Below, in pieces: positions 50,823-59,894 of a stretch of DNA of 64,000 nt. The position numbers were made by a program, and so were the translations under genes. How positions within the stretch are numbered: position 1 is the first letter of the stretch; every line of letters begins with the position of its first letter. Source of the stretch: Pseudomonas frederiksbergensis (GTDB lineage Bacteria; Pseudomonadota; Gammaproteobacteria; Pseudomonadales; Pseudomonadaceae). The DNA lies in NCBI RefSeq assembly GCF_001874645.1, contig NZ_CP017886.1, positions 806,001-870,000 on the forward strand. The letters are read 5' to 3'. The notes under the pieces were generated by a model. That model had not been told where the DNA came from. It ran no database searches and worked only from the letters and a program-made list of their open reading frames with translations.

Positions 50823-51749
50823 ATGACTTCCAAGCTGGAACAACTCAAACAATTCACCACCGTAGTGGCCGATACTGGCGACTTCGAGGCAATCGCTCGC
50901 GTTAAACCGGTGGATGCCACCACCAACCCTTCCCTGCTGCTTAAAGCGGCGGCCATTCCTGCCTACGCCGATTTGCTGAACGCCTGTGTCAGCGATTGCA
51001 AAGGCGACGCGGGCCTGGCCAGCGACCGTTTTGGTGTCGCGGTCGGTCAAGAGATTCTGAAAGTGATTCCGGGGCGTATTTCCACTGAAGTGGATGCACG
51101 CCTGTCGTTCGACACTGACGCCGTATTGAAGCGCGCGCACCGTCTGATCGAGCTGTACGAAAAGGCCGGCATTGGCCGCGACCGCGTGCTGATCAAGATC
51201 GCGTCCACCTGGGAAGGCATCCGCGCCGCCGAGAAGCTGGAACGCGAAGGCATTCAGACCAACCTGACCTTGCTGTTTTCCTTCGCCCAGGCGGTTGCCT
51301 GCGCCGAGGCCGGGGTATTCCTGATTTCGCCGTTCGTGGGCCGCATCTACGACTGGTACAAGAAGGCCAACGGCAACGACTACACCGGCGCCGATGATCC
51401 AGGCGTGCAGTCGGTGACGCGCATCTACAACTACTACAAGGCCAATGACTACAAGACTGTGGTCATGGGTGCGAGCTTCCGCAACCTTAATCAGATCGAG
51501 CAACTGGCCGGCTGTGATCGCCTGACCATCAGCCCGGACCTGATCGATAAACTGGCGGCCGACACCGGCAAGCTGGAGCGTAAGCTGGCGCCAGGTCACG
51601 CCGGCGAAGCGCGTCAGAGCCTGACTGAAGCGCAGTTCCGCTGGGCGTCGAACGAGGACGCCATGGCCACCGAGAAACTGGCTGAAGGTATTCGTCAGTT
51701 CGCTCGCGACCAGGAAAAACTCGAGGCGCTGCTGCAAGCCAAGCTCTGA
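50823..51749 (+). CDS. tal: Transaldolase
   Basis: 308 residues; pentose phosphate pathway enzyme exchanging dihydroxyacetone units. Schiff-base lysine in [12 protein letters not shown] (K125), [10 protein letters not shown] motif and [17 protein letters not shown] present. GGATAGAGCAC region precedes the ATG. Single gene with its own terminator. Confidence 0.96.
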   Translation: MTSKLEQLKQFTTVVADTGDFEAIARVKPVDATTNPSLLLKAAAIPAYADLLNACVSDCKGDAGLASDRFGVAVGQEILKVIPGRISTEVDARLSFDTDAVLKRAHRLIELYEKAGIGRDRVLIKIASTWEGIRAAEKLEREGIQTNLTLLFSFAQAVACAEAGVFLISPFVGRIYDWYKKANGNDYTGADDPGVQSVTRIYNYYKANDYKTVVMGASFRNLNQIEQLAGCDRLTISPDLIDKLAADTGKLERKLAPGHAGEARQSLTEAQFRWASNEDAMATEKLAEGIRQFARDQEKLEALLQAKL

Positions 51750-51766
51750 TCTAATCCGGGCAAGCG

Positions 51767-51803
51767 CAAAAAGGGCGAACCCTCACAGGTTCGCCCTTTT
51801 TTG
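51767..51803 (+). terminator. Intrinsic terminator after tal
   Basis: AAAAAGGGCGAACC/GGTTCGCCCTTTTTT hairpin with T-run; symmetric A-run may also end leftward transcription. Confidence 0.88.
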
Positions 51804-51823
51804 TGCGCTAGCGCTTTATGAAA

Positions 51824-52306
51824 TCAGTGACGCTCCAGGGCGTTCACCAAGTCATGGAACGCTTCGCGGTTGGAGTCGTTCAGGCCCATGAGGATTTTGT
51901 GCGCTTCCAGCACCTTGATCCGCACCACTTCTTCGGACTGATCCTGGTCAGGCAGGTCGGTCAGGCATTCCGGGCACGGAATCGGGCGATCAACGATGTT
52001 GAACACCTGCTCGAAGCCCATGGACTCCAACAGCCGCGTGATGTCTTCGTGGGTGGTGACGACGGTCGGCAGCAGGCCGACCTTTTGCCGCGACATGATC
52101 GACAGCTTGGCCAACAGGCCCAGGGTGGTGCTGTCGATGCTGCGGGCTTCGGTCAGATCGATCACGATCGCGTTGAAGTTCAACGCGGTGAAGATCCGCT
52201 CAATAGTCGCATCCAACGCCGAACACAGGGTCAGGCGAACTTCACCGACGAACTTCAGGACGAAGGTGCCGTCCTGCTCGGCGAACTGGATTCTACCGGT
52301 ACTCAT
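51824..52306 (-). CDS. STAS-domain anti-sigma factor antagonist
   Basis: 160 residues. An N-terminal STAS domain (FVLKFVGEVRLTLCSALDAT; IDLTEARSIDSTTLGLLAKL) with the phosphorylatable serine/threonine at DST. The C-terminal ~50 residues include CPECLTDL, absent from minimal STAS. Start overlaps the stop of the response regulator gene (TAATG), so the phosphatase next door is its likely partner. Confidence 0.9.
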   Translation of the reverse strand: MSTGRIQFAEQDGTFVLKFVGEVRLTLCSALDATIERIFTALNFNAIVIDLTEARSIDSTTLGLLAKLSIMSRQKVGLLPTVVTTHEDITRLLESMGFEQVFNIVDRPIPCPECLTDLPDQDQSEEVVRIKVLEAHKILMGLNDSNREAFHDLVNALERH

Positions 52307-53487
52307 TAAAGATTCCTGCTCAACACCAACAGGGCGATATCATCCGGCATCTCCCCTAGCGTGGCCAATCCAAAAACCTGCCGCAAGCCATCCAGGCTGC
52401 CGCCCGCCGTTCTTACCCGTTCAGGTAAGGCGGCCTCTTTCTCTTTGAGTGTCGGTTCTGGCAAAAGGTCCAGAATGCCATCGGACATCAGCGTCAGGCT
52501 GAACACCGGCGGCAGCTCGATAACGTGGTCTTCGTAGGTGGCTTCATTAAACAAGCCCACCGGCAGACCGCGCCCTTCGAGATAACCCACACTGTCTGGC
52601 GTGTATAACACTGGCAACGGCAGGTGTCCGCCGATGCTATAGGTCAACAAACCCGTCTCCTCGTCGATGACTCCACCGACCATCGTGACATGTTTGCCCA
52701 GCTTACAACTGATTAGGCCTCGGTTGATATGACCAAGGACCTCTGAAGGGGTGAATTCCGGCAAGGTGCCGTTGCGCTTGGATTCGAACAGCAAGCGCGT
52801 GGTCATGAATTTCAGCAGCACGGTCACGAATGCCGATGAAGCGCCATGCCCTGAAACGTCCGCCAGGTAGAAGGCTACCCGGCGCTCGTCGACTCGAAAG
52901 TAATCAACGAAGTCGCCTGACAGGTACAGCGACGGGATGATTTGGTGCGCGAACTTGAACTCGTCGATCGTCCAGGGACTGACCGGCAGCATGTTCATCT
53001 GCACCTGACGCCCGGCGTTCTGATCTTCCTGCAACAGGTTCAGGCTGGCTTCGAGCTCGCGGTTGGCGGTTTCGAGTTTTACCCGATAACGCTGGTTTTC
53101 CAGCAGCAGACGTGCACGATCCAGGGCTCGGCGCACGGAGTGCTCGAGCACGGCCAGATCTTCCAGTGGTTTGATCAGGTAGTCCGCCGCGCCCAGGCGC
53201 AAGGCCTCGACGGCGTCGTTCATCACGCCGGCACCCGAAACCACGATCACCGGCGTTTGCGGCGAAAGGTCTGTGACCTGACGAATGAGTTCGAGCCCGC
53301 CCATCTGCGGCATGCGCAGATCGCAGATCACCAGATCGGGTCGGTTTTTCTTGAATACCTGAAGCCCCTGCTGGCCATTACTGGCCTGAAGGACGCTGAA
53401 CCCACTGTCTTCCAAATAGGCCGCGAGACTCGCACGTACTACTTCGTCGTCATCGATTATCAGCAGCGTGGCACTGGTTTTTTGCAT
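52306..53487 (-). CDS. Response regulator with PP2C-type (SpoIIE) phosphatase output
   Basis: 393 residues from ATG 53487. Receiver with phospho-Asp D56 (LVICDLRMPQMGG), a helical linker (LETANRELEASLNLLQEDQN) and a PP2C domain with YLADVSGHGASSAFVTV and LMSDGILDLLPE. Likely dephosphorylates the STAS protein to release a sigma factor or target. The upstream in-frame extension to 53595 lacks a Shine-Dalgarno. Confidence 0.9.
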   Translation of the reverse strand: MQKTSATLLIIDDDEVVRASLAAYLEDSGFSVLQASNGQQGLQVFKKNRPDLVICDLRMPQMGGLELIRQVTDLSPQTPVIVVSGAGVMNDAVEALRLGAADYLIKPLEDLAVLEHSVRRALDRARLLLENQRYRVKLETANRELEASLNLLQEDQNAGRQVQMNMLPVSPWTIDEFKFAHQIIPSLYLSGDFVDYFRVDERRVAFYLADVSGHGASSAFVTVLLKFMTTRLLFESKRNGTLPEFTPSEVLGHINRGLISCKLGKHVTMVGGVIDEETGLLTYSIGGHLPLPVLYTPDSVGYLEGRGLPVGLFNEATYEDHVIELPPVFSLTLMSDGILDLLPEPTLKEKEAALPERVRTAGGSLDGLRQVFGLATLGEMPDDIALLVLSRNL

Positions 53488-53762
53488 GTGGGCAAACGGC
53501 GCCAGAATTAGGTTGGCGTAGCTGGCAGGGCATTCGGCCCGGCACACACTACTGGATTCGCTTTCTAGCCTCTCTGTCGCACCGCTTTCGAGCATTTGCC
53601 CTACAGCGTGTTCATCAGAGGTGCCCTTCTAAGGCGCAGACGGTACTCCCATCCGCGAGGCGTTTCAAGCTCACGCCGATGGTCATCAGGCGTCTTTACA
53701 TCGCAAATCACCGGGAGTTATAAGAACAGCCAAAACCGCAACACAATGGAAGGATCAAGCCC

Positions 53763-54062
53763 ATGAGCCAAACTGATCGTGACTACAGTGAAAAGCGCGA
53801 TTACATCCGCATGCGGGTCGATGCGGATGTCACATTGATTCACGCCGGCGATTTGATTCCAGCCGTCTGTATTGACCTTTCCAGCAGCGGCATGCAGGTT
53901 CGCGCCGCCCGTTCGTTCCAGGTGGGCGACAAGCTGAACGTACGCATCGATTCCGAGCACGCGGCGCTCAAGGGCCTTGAAGCCGAGACCGAAGTGGTCT
54001 GGGTGACCCAACAGGACGCAGGCAGTCAGAAACTTGGGCTTACAATCCTGAAAATGAACTGA
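53763..54062 (+). CDS. PilZ-domain c-di-GMP effector
   Basis: 99 residues: SEKRDYIRMRVDADVTLIHA with the RxxxR part and DLSSSGMQVRA (D/NxSxxG) present, so cyclic-di-GMP binding is expected. Divergent from the response regulator. Confidence 0.9.
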   Translation: MSQTDRDYSEKRDYIRMRVDADVTLIHAGDLIPAVCIDLSSSGMQVRAARSFQVGDKLNVRIDSEHAALKGLEAETEVVWVTQQDAGSQKLGLTILKMN

Positions 54063-54077
54063 GCAAGAACAGAAACC

Positions 54078-54108
54078 AAGAAGGCGGCCAAATGGCCGCC
54101 TTCTTGTT
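54078..54108. terminator. Bidirectional terminator between PilZ and mlaA
   Basis: AAGAAGGCGGCCA/TGGCCGCCTTCTT with almost no loop, flanked by A/T tracts. Confidence 0.82.
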
Positions 54109-54122
54109 GTGTGGGTGACGAT

Positions 54123-54812
54123 TTAAAAATCGTCTTCCACCTTGCCGTCTTTGACCTTGAATTCGCGGTTCTGCAGATAAGCGTTGCGGATGAAGATGTA
54201 TTTGTCACCCGTGATCAGCTTCTCGGCCGACAACAGGCTGGCACGGGTGTCGATCACGCTCATGCCATACGCCATATTGCGCGCCGGAATGTCGTTCATG
54301 TAGCGGTAGGGTTCAGCGTAAGTGTCGATGTACTTGGACGGCGCATCACGCAATGTGCTTGGGCCGAAGAACGGCAGCATCACGTAAGGGCCGCTAGGTA
54401 CGCCCCAGTGGCCAAGGGTTTGACCGAAGTCTTCGTCATTGCGTTGCAGGCCCATTTTAGTGCCCACATCGAAGAACCCGGCCAGGCCGAAGGTGGTGTT
54501 CATCAGCACGCGAGCCGTATCGACGCCAGCGGCGCGAGGCTTGGCCTGCAGGATATCGTTGGCCAGGTTGCCGACGTCACCGATGTTGCGGAACATGTTG
54601 TGAATGCCGTCCGAGAGAAATGTCGGCGTAATGAACTGATAGCCCTGCGCAATCGGTTTCAAAGCGTAGGTATCCAGCACGTCGTTGAACGTGTAGATCG
54701 GCCGGTTAACGCTTTCCCAAGGGTCATCTTCCGATGCCGCCTGGGCGGCGAACGGAACCAGCAATACGCTGGCACACACACATAGTCGAGCTAGACGATT
54801 GCTCCAGCGCAT
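54123..54812 (-). CDS. mlaA: MlaA/VacJ outer-membrane lipid transport protein
   Basis: 229 residues: NDPWES-type start (DDPWESVNRPIYTFNDVLD), NMFRNIGDVGNLANDILQAK and GHWGVPSGPYVMLPFFGPST are diagnostic. It removes phospholipid from the outer leaflet with OmpF/OmpC-type porins. The leader ends AAQA|AS: cysteines lie in the middle of the signal but not at the cleavage site, so it looks like a signal peptidase I substrate, not a lipoprotein. Confidence 0.92.
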   Translation of the reverse strand: MRWSNRLARLCVCASVLLVPFAAQAASEDDPWESVNRPIYTFNDVLDTYALKPIAQGYQFITPTFLSDGIHNMFRNIGDVGNLANDILQAKPRAAGVDTARVLMNTTFGLAGFFDVGTKMGLQRNDEDFGQTLGHWGVPSGPYVMLPFFGPSTLRDAPSKYIDTYAEPYRYMNDIPARNMAYGMSVIDTRASLLSAEKLITGDKYIFIRNAYLQNREFKVKDGKVEDDF

Positions 54813-55014
54813 AGCAAAAACTCCTTGGACCGTACTGGCGCGGGCCTCAATACCCGGGCGATAAGCGCGTTAGTATAAGGCGGATAAGCATTTTTAGGCA
54901 GCCACCCGGGAAACGCCCTATGGCGAACCAGCCTTGGTGCGACCGATTCATCCTGATGTCACTCAACTGTCATGGGGCATGCCTAATCTCTGAGGCTATT
55001 TCAGGGACGTTGAA

Positions 55015-55635
55015 ATGCCCCACACCCAAGCCCTCCTCCATAGCATTCCCAACCCAACCGCGGTGCTCTTTGGTCTGAGTGGCTGCCTGGTGGATTTCGG
55101 CGCCCGCAGCCGTCAGAACAACAACGACGCCACTGAACGAGCGCACCTGACCCCAGGCGCACTGGAAGCGCTGAACAGCCTGCAACTTCAAGGCATTCCG
55201 TGTGCCTGGCTCGACGAGTTGCCGCACGCGCAAAGTCTCGCGCTGGCCACTTCGCTTCCGGACTGGATCACCGCCAGCCCACACACGCTGAACAGGGGAC
55301 AATGGCCGTCCCCCGATGCCTGCTGGCAAGCATTGATGGTGCTGAACATCGATCGCCTGGACGGTTGCGTACTGGTCAGCGGCGAACCGCGCTTGCTGCA
55401 ATCAGGCCTCAACGCCGGGCTCTGGACCATCGGCCTGGCGTCCTGCGGCTCGCTCTGCGGTTTGACGCCCAGTGAGTGGCAAGCCTTGAGTCAGCAGGAA
55501 CGCGAGCTCAAGCGCGGCAAGGCGACCGTGCAATTGTTCGGCCTTGGCGTGCACTCGGTGGTCGATCATCTGGGCGAACTCGACACCTGCCTGTCAGACA
55601 TCGGCCTGCGCCGACGCAAGGGTGAAAAGCCCTGA
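55015..55635 (+). CDS. Degenerate HAD (phosphonatase-like) protein
   Basis: 206 residues, similar in layout to PhnX phosphonoacetaldehyde hydrolase relatives, but motif I is LFGLSGCLVDFG where FDWAGTxxDxG is usual; the nucleophilic Asp is Gly. Positions after that follow the HAD fold (VLVSGEPRLLQSGLNAGLWT). The lost catalytic residue suggests a non-enzymatic role. Kept in the same place in related genomes, to my recollection. Confidence 0.72.
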   Translation: MPHTQALLHSIPNPTAVLFGLSGCLVDFGARSRQNNNDATERAHLTPGALEALNSLQLQGIPCAWLDELPHAQSLALATSLPDWITASPHTLNRGQWPSPDACWQALMVLNIDRLDGCVLVSGEPRLLQSGLNAGLWTIGLASCGSLCGLTPSEWQALSQQERELKRGKATVQLFGLGVHSVVDHLGELDTCLSDIGLRRRKGEKP

Positions 55636-55758
55636 TGGGTCGATCTTGATCAAGATCATGCACTTCGCTCGCCAGTGGATTAATCTAAAGGTCAGAGGCA
55701 GACCTTTGGCCCATCGCTGCGGTCTATGCCAGTGCCTATCGATAAAAGGAAGAACGCC

Positions 55759-56022
55759 ATGCCTGCCCGCGAACTGCAAGAACAGCTCAACGCCCTGCGC
55801 GAGCAACTGGACCAGAACCCACCGCTCACGCTGGAAGAACGTGAGCACCTGCAAGAATTGATGCAGAAGATTGAGGCGCAGATCAAACTGGAAACCGCGA
55901 CGTCTGACAGCAGCCTGGCTGACGGCGTAAACCTTGCCGTAGAGCGTTTCGAAGTGGACCACCCGGCGCTGGCCACCGTTTTGCGCAACATTGTGCAGAC
56001 CTTGGGCAACATCGGAATCTGA
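55759..56022 (+). CDS. DUF4404-family protein
   Basis: 87 residues from ATG 55759 (AAAGGAAG ahead). Two helices with LTLEEREHLQELMQKIEAQI and a C-terminal ERFEVDHPALATVLRNI motif typical of this family. Soluble helical hairpin, unknown function. Confidence 0.82.
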   Translation: MPARELQEQLNALREQLDQNPPLTLEEREHLQELMQKIEAQIKLETATSDSSLADGVNLAVERFEVDHPALATVLRNIVQTLGNIGI

Positions 56023-56032
56023 CCCCTCGAAT

Positions 56033-56066
56033 GCAAAAAAAGCCCCGCTAGTGATAGCGGGGCTTT
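56033..56066 (+). terminator. Intrinsic terminator
   Basis: AAAAAGCCCCGCTA/TAGCGGGGCTTTTT stem-loop, close after the DUF4404 stop. Confidence 0.88.
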
Positions 56067-56097
56067 TTCGTGTGCAGTCGGCGGCAAATACCGAAAA

Positions 56098-56164
56098 GAT
56101 CGCAGCCTGCGGCAGCTCCTACACAGGACGCATTTTCCCGTAGGAGCTGCCGCAGGCTGCAATC
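56098..56164. repeat. REP inverted pair
   Basis: Perfect 21-bp inverted repeat: arms at 56102-56122 and 56140-56160 containing CTGCGGCAGCTCCTAC. Typical Pseudomonas extragenic palindrome (REP/REPIN), mobilised by RAYT transposases. Matches the pair at 59830. Confidence 0.85.
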
Positions 56165-56175
56165 CTTTAATCTTC

Positions 56176-57006
56176 TTACTGGCGCACCAACCGCAGGTTC
56201 GGCAGTTGCACCGCTTCAGTGCTGCGATACGGGTTGATGTCCAACCCACCGCGCCGCACATAACGCGCATACACGGTTAGTTTTTCCGGTTTCAGCAAGC
56301 GTTGCAGATCGAGGAAGATCCGTTCTACGCACTGCTCGTGGAAGTCCGAGTGCTGCCGGAAGCTCACCAGATAAGCCAGCAGGCTGGCGTGATCGAGCGC
56401 CGCGCCACGGTACTCGACCGCGACACTGCCCCAGTCCGGCTGGCTGGTGACCGGGCAATTGGATTTGAGCAGATGACTGTGCACGCTCTCTTCAACGATG
56501 CGCGAATTGTCGCAACGCAGCAGTTCCGGGCGCGGATGCTCGTAGTTGCTGACGCTGATATCCAGATCATCGATGCACACACCCGGCAGCGCGACAACGC
56601 CTTCGGCCTGAACCTCGTTCAAGCTGCGAATGCGCACGCCGACCGGCTTGCCCGCGGCCGCCGACAAATCGCTCACCAGCGTGGCCTCAAGGCTTTGGGT
56701 ATCGGCGAACGGCGTCTGGTTCAGCGAGTTCAGGTACAGCTTGAACGACTTCGATTCGATGATGTTCGGCGAGTCCGCCGGGATGCTGAACTCGCCGATG
56801 GCCACCACCGGCTTGCCCGATGGCAGCAGCCAGGACAGTTCGAAGCAGTTCCAGAAGTCCACGCCCTTGTATGGCAGAGTTTCCGCCGTCAGGCCCAGCT
56901 CGGCCCATTTCGCGGTGCGCGGGATCGGGAACAGCAAGGACGGCGTGTACGTGGCGATGTATTCGCTGGATTTGCCCAGCGGCGAATGTTCGGCTGCGGG
57001 ATGCAT
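56176..57006 (-). CDS. queF: 7-cyano-7-deazaguanine reductase
   Basis: 276 residues, the long (YqfB-type bimodular) form. Catalytic Cys in [15 protein letters not shown] and NADPH-site [18 protein letters not shown]. Makes preQ1 for queuosine tRNA modification, in keeping with the tRNA modifier dusA nearby. [14 protein letters not shown] start is standard. Confidence 0.95.
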   Translation of the reverse strand: MHPAAEHSPLGKSSEYIATYTPSLLFPIPRTAKWAELGLTAETLPYKGVDFWNCFELSWLLPSGKPVVAIGEFSIPADSPNIIESKSFKLYLNSLNQTPFADTQSLEATLVSDLSAAAGKPVGVRIRSLNEVQAEGVVALPGVCIDDLDISVSNYEHPRPELLRCDNSRIVEESVHSHLLKSNCPVTSQPDWGSVAVEYRGAALDHASLLAYLVSFRQHSDFHEQCVERIFLDLQRLLKPEKLTVYARYVRRGGLDINPYRSTEAVQLPNLRLVRQ

Positions 57007-57067
57007 GACGGAAACCTGACTGAAGAATCAGCGGATTCTATCAGCCTTTGCTCCCGCCTTTGAGTGC

Positions 57068-57601
57068 TTACTGACTGACAGTCAATTTGCCGACCATGCC
57101 CGCCTGATAATGGCCGGGGATGTTGCAGGCGAATTCCAGATTGCCGGCCTTGTTGAAGGTCCAGGTCAGCTCGGCGGTTTTGCCCGGCTCCACCAGCACA
57201 CTGTTCGGATCGTTGTGCTGCATGCTTGCACCGTGATCCATGCCCGGCATCGAGCCGTGGTCCATAGAAGTGCTTTTCATCGTGGTCGGGGTGAGCATGC
57301 CGCTCTGCTGCATTTTCAGCATCTCCTGTTGATGCGCAGCGTGCATCGCCGCGTCGCCCAGGTTGAACTCGTGCAGTAATTGACCTTTATTGATCAGGAC
57401 AAAACGCACCGTCTCACCGGCTTTGATTTCCAGCGCCTTGGGCGTGAACGACATATCGCCCATCACGATTTCGACGGTGCGTGTGGCCTTGGCCGCCGGG
57501 GCTGGCGCGCCGAAGTCGTAGGTCTGTACGGGTGAGGCCCATACGGGAAAACTCAACACCAGCAAACAGCCGGCAAGCACCAATCGATGACGCAAAAACA
57601 T
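57068..57601 (-). CDS. Periplasmic cupredoxin-like copper-binding protein
   Basis: 177 residues. Signal peptide FLRHRLVLAGCLLVLSFPVWA, Met/His-rich middle (MKSTSMDHGSMPGMDHG), and a blue-copper site: LLHEFNLG His plus CNIPGHYQAGM (Cys, His, Met). Probably binds and detoxifies copper. Divergent from copRS with a shared operator. Confidence 0.88.
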   Translation of the reverse strand: MFLRHRLVLAGCLLVLSFPVWASPVQTYDFGAPAPAAKATRTVEIVMGDMSFTPKALEIKAGETVRFVLINKGQLLHEFNLGDAAMHAAHQQEMLKMQQSGMLTPTTMKSTSMDHGSMPGMDHGASMQHNDPNSVLVEPGKTAELTWTFNKAGNLEFACNIPGHYQAGMVGKLTVSQ

Positions 57602-57679
57602 GATCACTCTCCAACAAGATAAGGTTCAGCCTGTGGGAAACTTTACGGCTGCGCCGCTGCCAGCCAGCTGACAGTTAGA

Positions 57680-57693
57680 TTACAACTTTGTAA
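57680..57693. promoter_or_regulatory. Candidate CopR operator
   Basis: TTACAA-CT-TTGTAA inverted repeat centred between the cupredoxin gene and copR, about 75-90 bases from each start. This shape matches heavy-metal response-regulator boxes. Confidence 0.55.
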
Positions 57694-57756
57694 GGTTGCG
57701 CTGCATGGCCGCCTGCCACGGTATAACGCACTTGCTCCATTGACCTCGAGCTACCC

Positions 57757-58437
57757 ATGAAACTGCTGATCGTCGAAGACCAACCGAAAACCGGCCATTA
57801 TTTGCACCAAGGCCTGACCGAGGCCGGTTTCAACGTCGAACTGGTGGCCGACGGCAACACCGGCCAGCATCTGGCGCTGACCGGCAATTACGCGTTGCTG
57901 ATTCTCGACGTGATGCTCCCCGGCCGTGACGGCTGGCAGATAGTGCAAGCCGTGCGTAGCGCCGGCCTGGACATCCCGGTGCTGTTTCTCACCGCCCGCG
58001 ACGCCGTGGAAGACCGGGTTCATGGCCTGGAACTGGGCGCCGACGATTACCTGGTCAAGCCTTTCGCCTTTTCCGAACTCCTCGCCCGCGTGCGCAGCCT
58101 GCTACGTCGCGGCAGCGCGACGCCACCGGAAACCAGTCTGCAACTGGCCGATTTGCGGCTGGACTTGATTCGCCGCCGGGTCGAGCGCAGCGGCCAGCGC
58201 GTCGACCTGACCGCCAAGGAGTTCGCCCTGCTGGAAATGCTCCTGCGCCGTCAGGGCGAAGTGCTGCCCAAATCGCTGATCGCTTCGCAGGTCTGGGACA
58301 TGAACTTCGACAGTGATACCAATGTCATTGAAGTGGCGATCCGCCGGCTACGCCTGAAGATCGACGACGACTTCCCGAACAAGTTGATTCATACCGTGCG
58401 CGGCATGGGGTATGTGCTTGAAGAGCGTCCCGCCTGA
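57757..58437 (+). CDS. copR: Copper response regulator
   Basis: 226 residues, OmpR family. Receiver phospho-Asp D51 ([14 protein letters not shown]), winged helix with [20 protein letters not shown]. Activates copper resistance genes with CopS. Overlaps copS by one base region (TGATG). Confidence 0.9.
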   Translation: MKLLIVEDQPKTGHYLHQGLTEAGFNVELVADGNTGQHLALTGNYALLILDVMLPGRDGWQIVQAVRSAGLDIPVLFLTARDAVEDRVHGLELGADDYLVKPFAFSELLARVRSLLRRGSATPPETSLQLADLRLDLIRRRVERSGQRVDLTAKEFALLEMLLRRQGEVLPKSLIASQVWDMNFDSDTNVIEVAIRRLRLKIDDDFPNKLIHTVRGMGYVLEERPA

Positions 58438-59798
58438 TGCGCCGTCTATCCCTGAGTGGCCGCCTGGCGCTGTTGTTTGCCGCCTGCACGGCGGTGGTTT
58501 CGTTGTTTGCCGGCGTGCTGTTCAATCGCGCCAGCGAGACGCACTTCATTGAACTCGACCAGCAATTGCTCGACGGCAAGCTGATCGCCCTGCGCAGTGC
58601 CTTGGCGGGCGCCGACGACCCGCGGTTGTTCGCCGAACGAAAAACCAGACTGCAGGATGAAATGGGCCATCAGCCGGACCTGGCATTGCGGGTGCGCGGC
58701 GCCGATGGTCGTGTGTGGTTCGACAGTGCAGCGAACCTGCCTGACGACTTACCAACCCAGTCCGGTCTTCGCAGCCTGCAAAAAGCCGGCACGGCGTATC
58801 GGGTCTACAGCGCCGCTTTAGCACCGGACAAAGCCGATTCCGCGCAACTGATTCTGATGCTCGACATCACCCACCATCAGCACTTTTTGCAGCGTATGCA
58901 GCATTTGATCTGGCTGACCGTCAGCCTCTCGGCGCTGGCCACCGCGCTGCTCGGTGCGTGGGCGGCGCGCAGTGGTTTACGGCCGTTGCGGCGCATGAGT
59001 GACGTGGCCGCCGGGGTGTCCGCCACCTCGCTGACCCAGCGCCTGCCCGAAGATCAAATGCCCACGGAACTCGCCGATCTGGCCCGCACCTTTAACGCCA
59101 TGCTCGGCCGTCTCGATGACTCGTTTCAGCGGCTTTCAGCCTTCTCCGCCGACATCGCCCACGAGCTGCGCACGCCGCTGTCGAACCTGCTGACCCACAC
59201 TCAGGTTACCCTCACTCGCCCGCGCGACCTGGAAGATTACCGCGAGGCGCTGCACAGCAACCTCGAAGAGCTGCAATGGATGGCGCAACTGGTCAACGAC
59301 ATGCTCTATCTGGCCAAGGCCGATCACGGCTTGCTGACGCCAAAACGCGAACCGCTGCAACTGGCCGAGGAGGCAGATCTGTTGCTGGAGTTTTTCGCAC
59401 CGTTGGCCGAGGAGGCACACGTCAAACTGACCCGCCTCGGCAGCGCCAACCTCAGTGGCGACCGCAGCATGCTGCGCCGCGCCCTCTCCAATCTGCTGGA
59501 CAACGCGCTGCGCTTCACCCCGCCAAACGGTGAGGTTCAGGTGCGGATTGCCGATGAGCCGAAGGGGTTGAGCCTGACTGTTGAAAACAGTGGCGACGGG
59601 ATTTCTGAAGACCTGTTGCCGCGCTTGTTTGACCGGTTCTACCGCGCAGACCCGGCGCGCCATGAAGGCAGTAGCGAGCATGCAGGATTGGGCTTGGCGA
59701 TCACTCAGTCGATCATCCGCGCCCATGGCGGGACGATTCGTTGCGAATCAGGCCAGGGGTGGACGCGGTTTTTGATGGAGTTGCCGGCGAAGAGCTAA
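58437..59798 (+). CDS. copS: Copper-sensing histidine kinase
   Basis: 453 residues: two membrane helices around a periplasmic loop, HAMP, H-box with His242 (FSADIAHELRTPLSNL), and ATPase motifs LLDNALRFTP and GLGLAI. Heavy-metal sensor kinase subfamily. Translationally coupled to copR. Confidence 0.9.
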   Translation: MRRLSLSGRLALLFAACTAVVSLFAGVLFNRASETHFIELDQQLLDGKLIALRSALAGADDPRLFAERKTRLQDEMGHQPDLALRVRGADGRVWFDSAANLPDDLPTQSGLRSLQKAGTAYRVYSAALAPDKADSAQLILMLDITHHQHFLQRMQHLIWLTVSLSALATALLGAWAARSGLRPLRRMSDVAAGVSATSLTQRLPEDQMPTELADLARTFNAMLGRLDDSFQRLSAFSADIAHELRTPLSNLLTHTQVTLTRPRDLEDYREALHSNLEELQWMAQLVNDMLYLAKADHGLLTPKREPLQLAEEADLLLEFFAPLAEEAHVKLTRLGSANLSGDRSMLRRALSNLLDNALRFTPPNGEVQVRIADEPKGLSLTVENSGDGISEDLLPRLFDRFYRADPARHEGSSEHAGLGLAITQSIIRAHGGTIRCESGQGWTRFLMELPAKS

Positions 59799-59800
59799 AC

Positions 59801-59884
59801 AGATCAACAGATCAACAGATCAACAGATCGCAGCCTGCGGCAGCTCCTACAGAGCGGGTGTAGGAGCTGCCGCAGGCGGCGATC
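59801..59884. repeat. REP inverted pair preceded by AGATCAAC tandem repeat
   Basis: Arms at 59830-59850 and 59860-59880, one mismatch; same CTGCGGCAGCTCCTAC core as the pair at 56102. Immediately before it, AGATCAAC repeats 3.6 times (59801-59829). Lies between copS and lolE stops. Confidence 0.82.
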
Positions 59885-59894
59885 TTTTCAGGCC

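Noticed and set aside
59801..59829. AGATCAAC tandem as a possible direct-repeat array
   Set aside because: Only 3.6 units of 8 bases; a simple microsatellite next to a REP.
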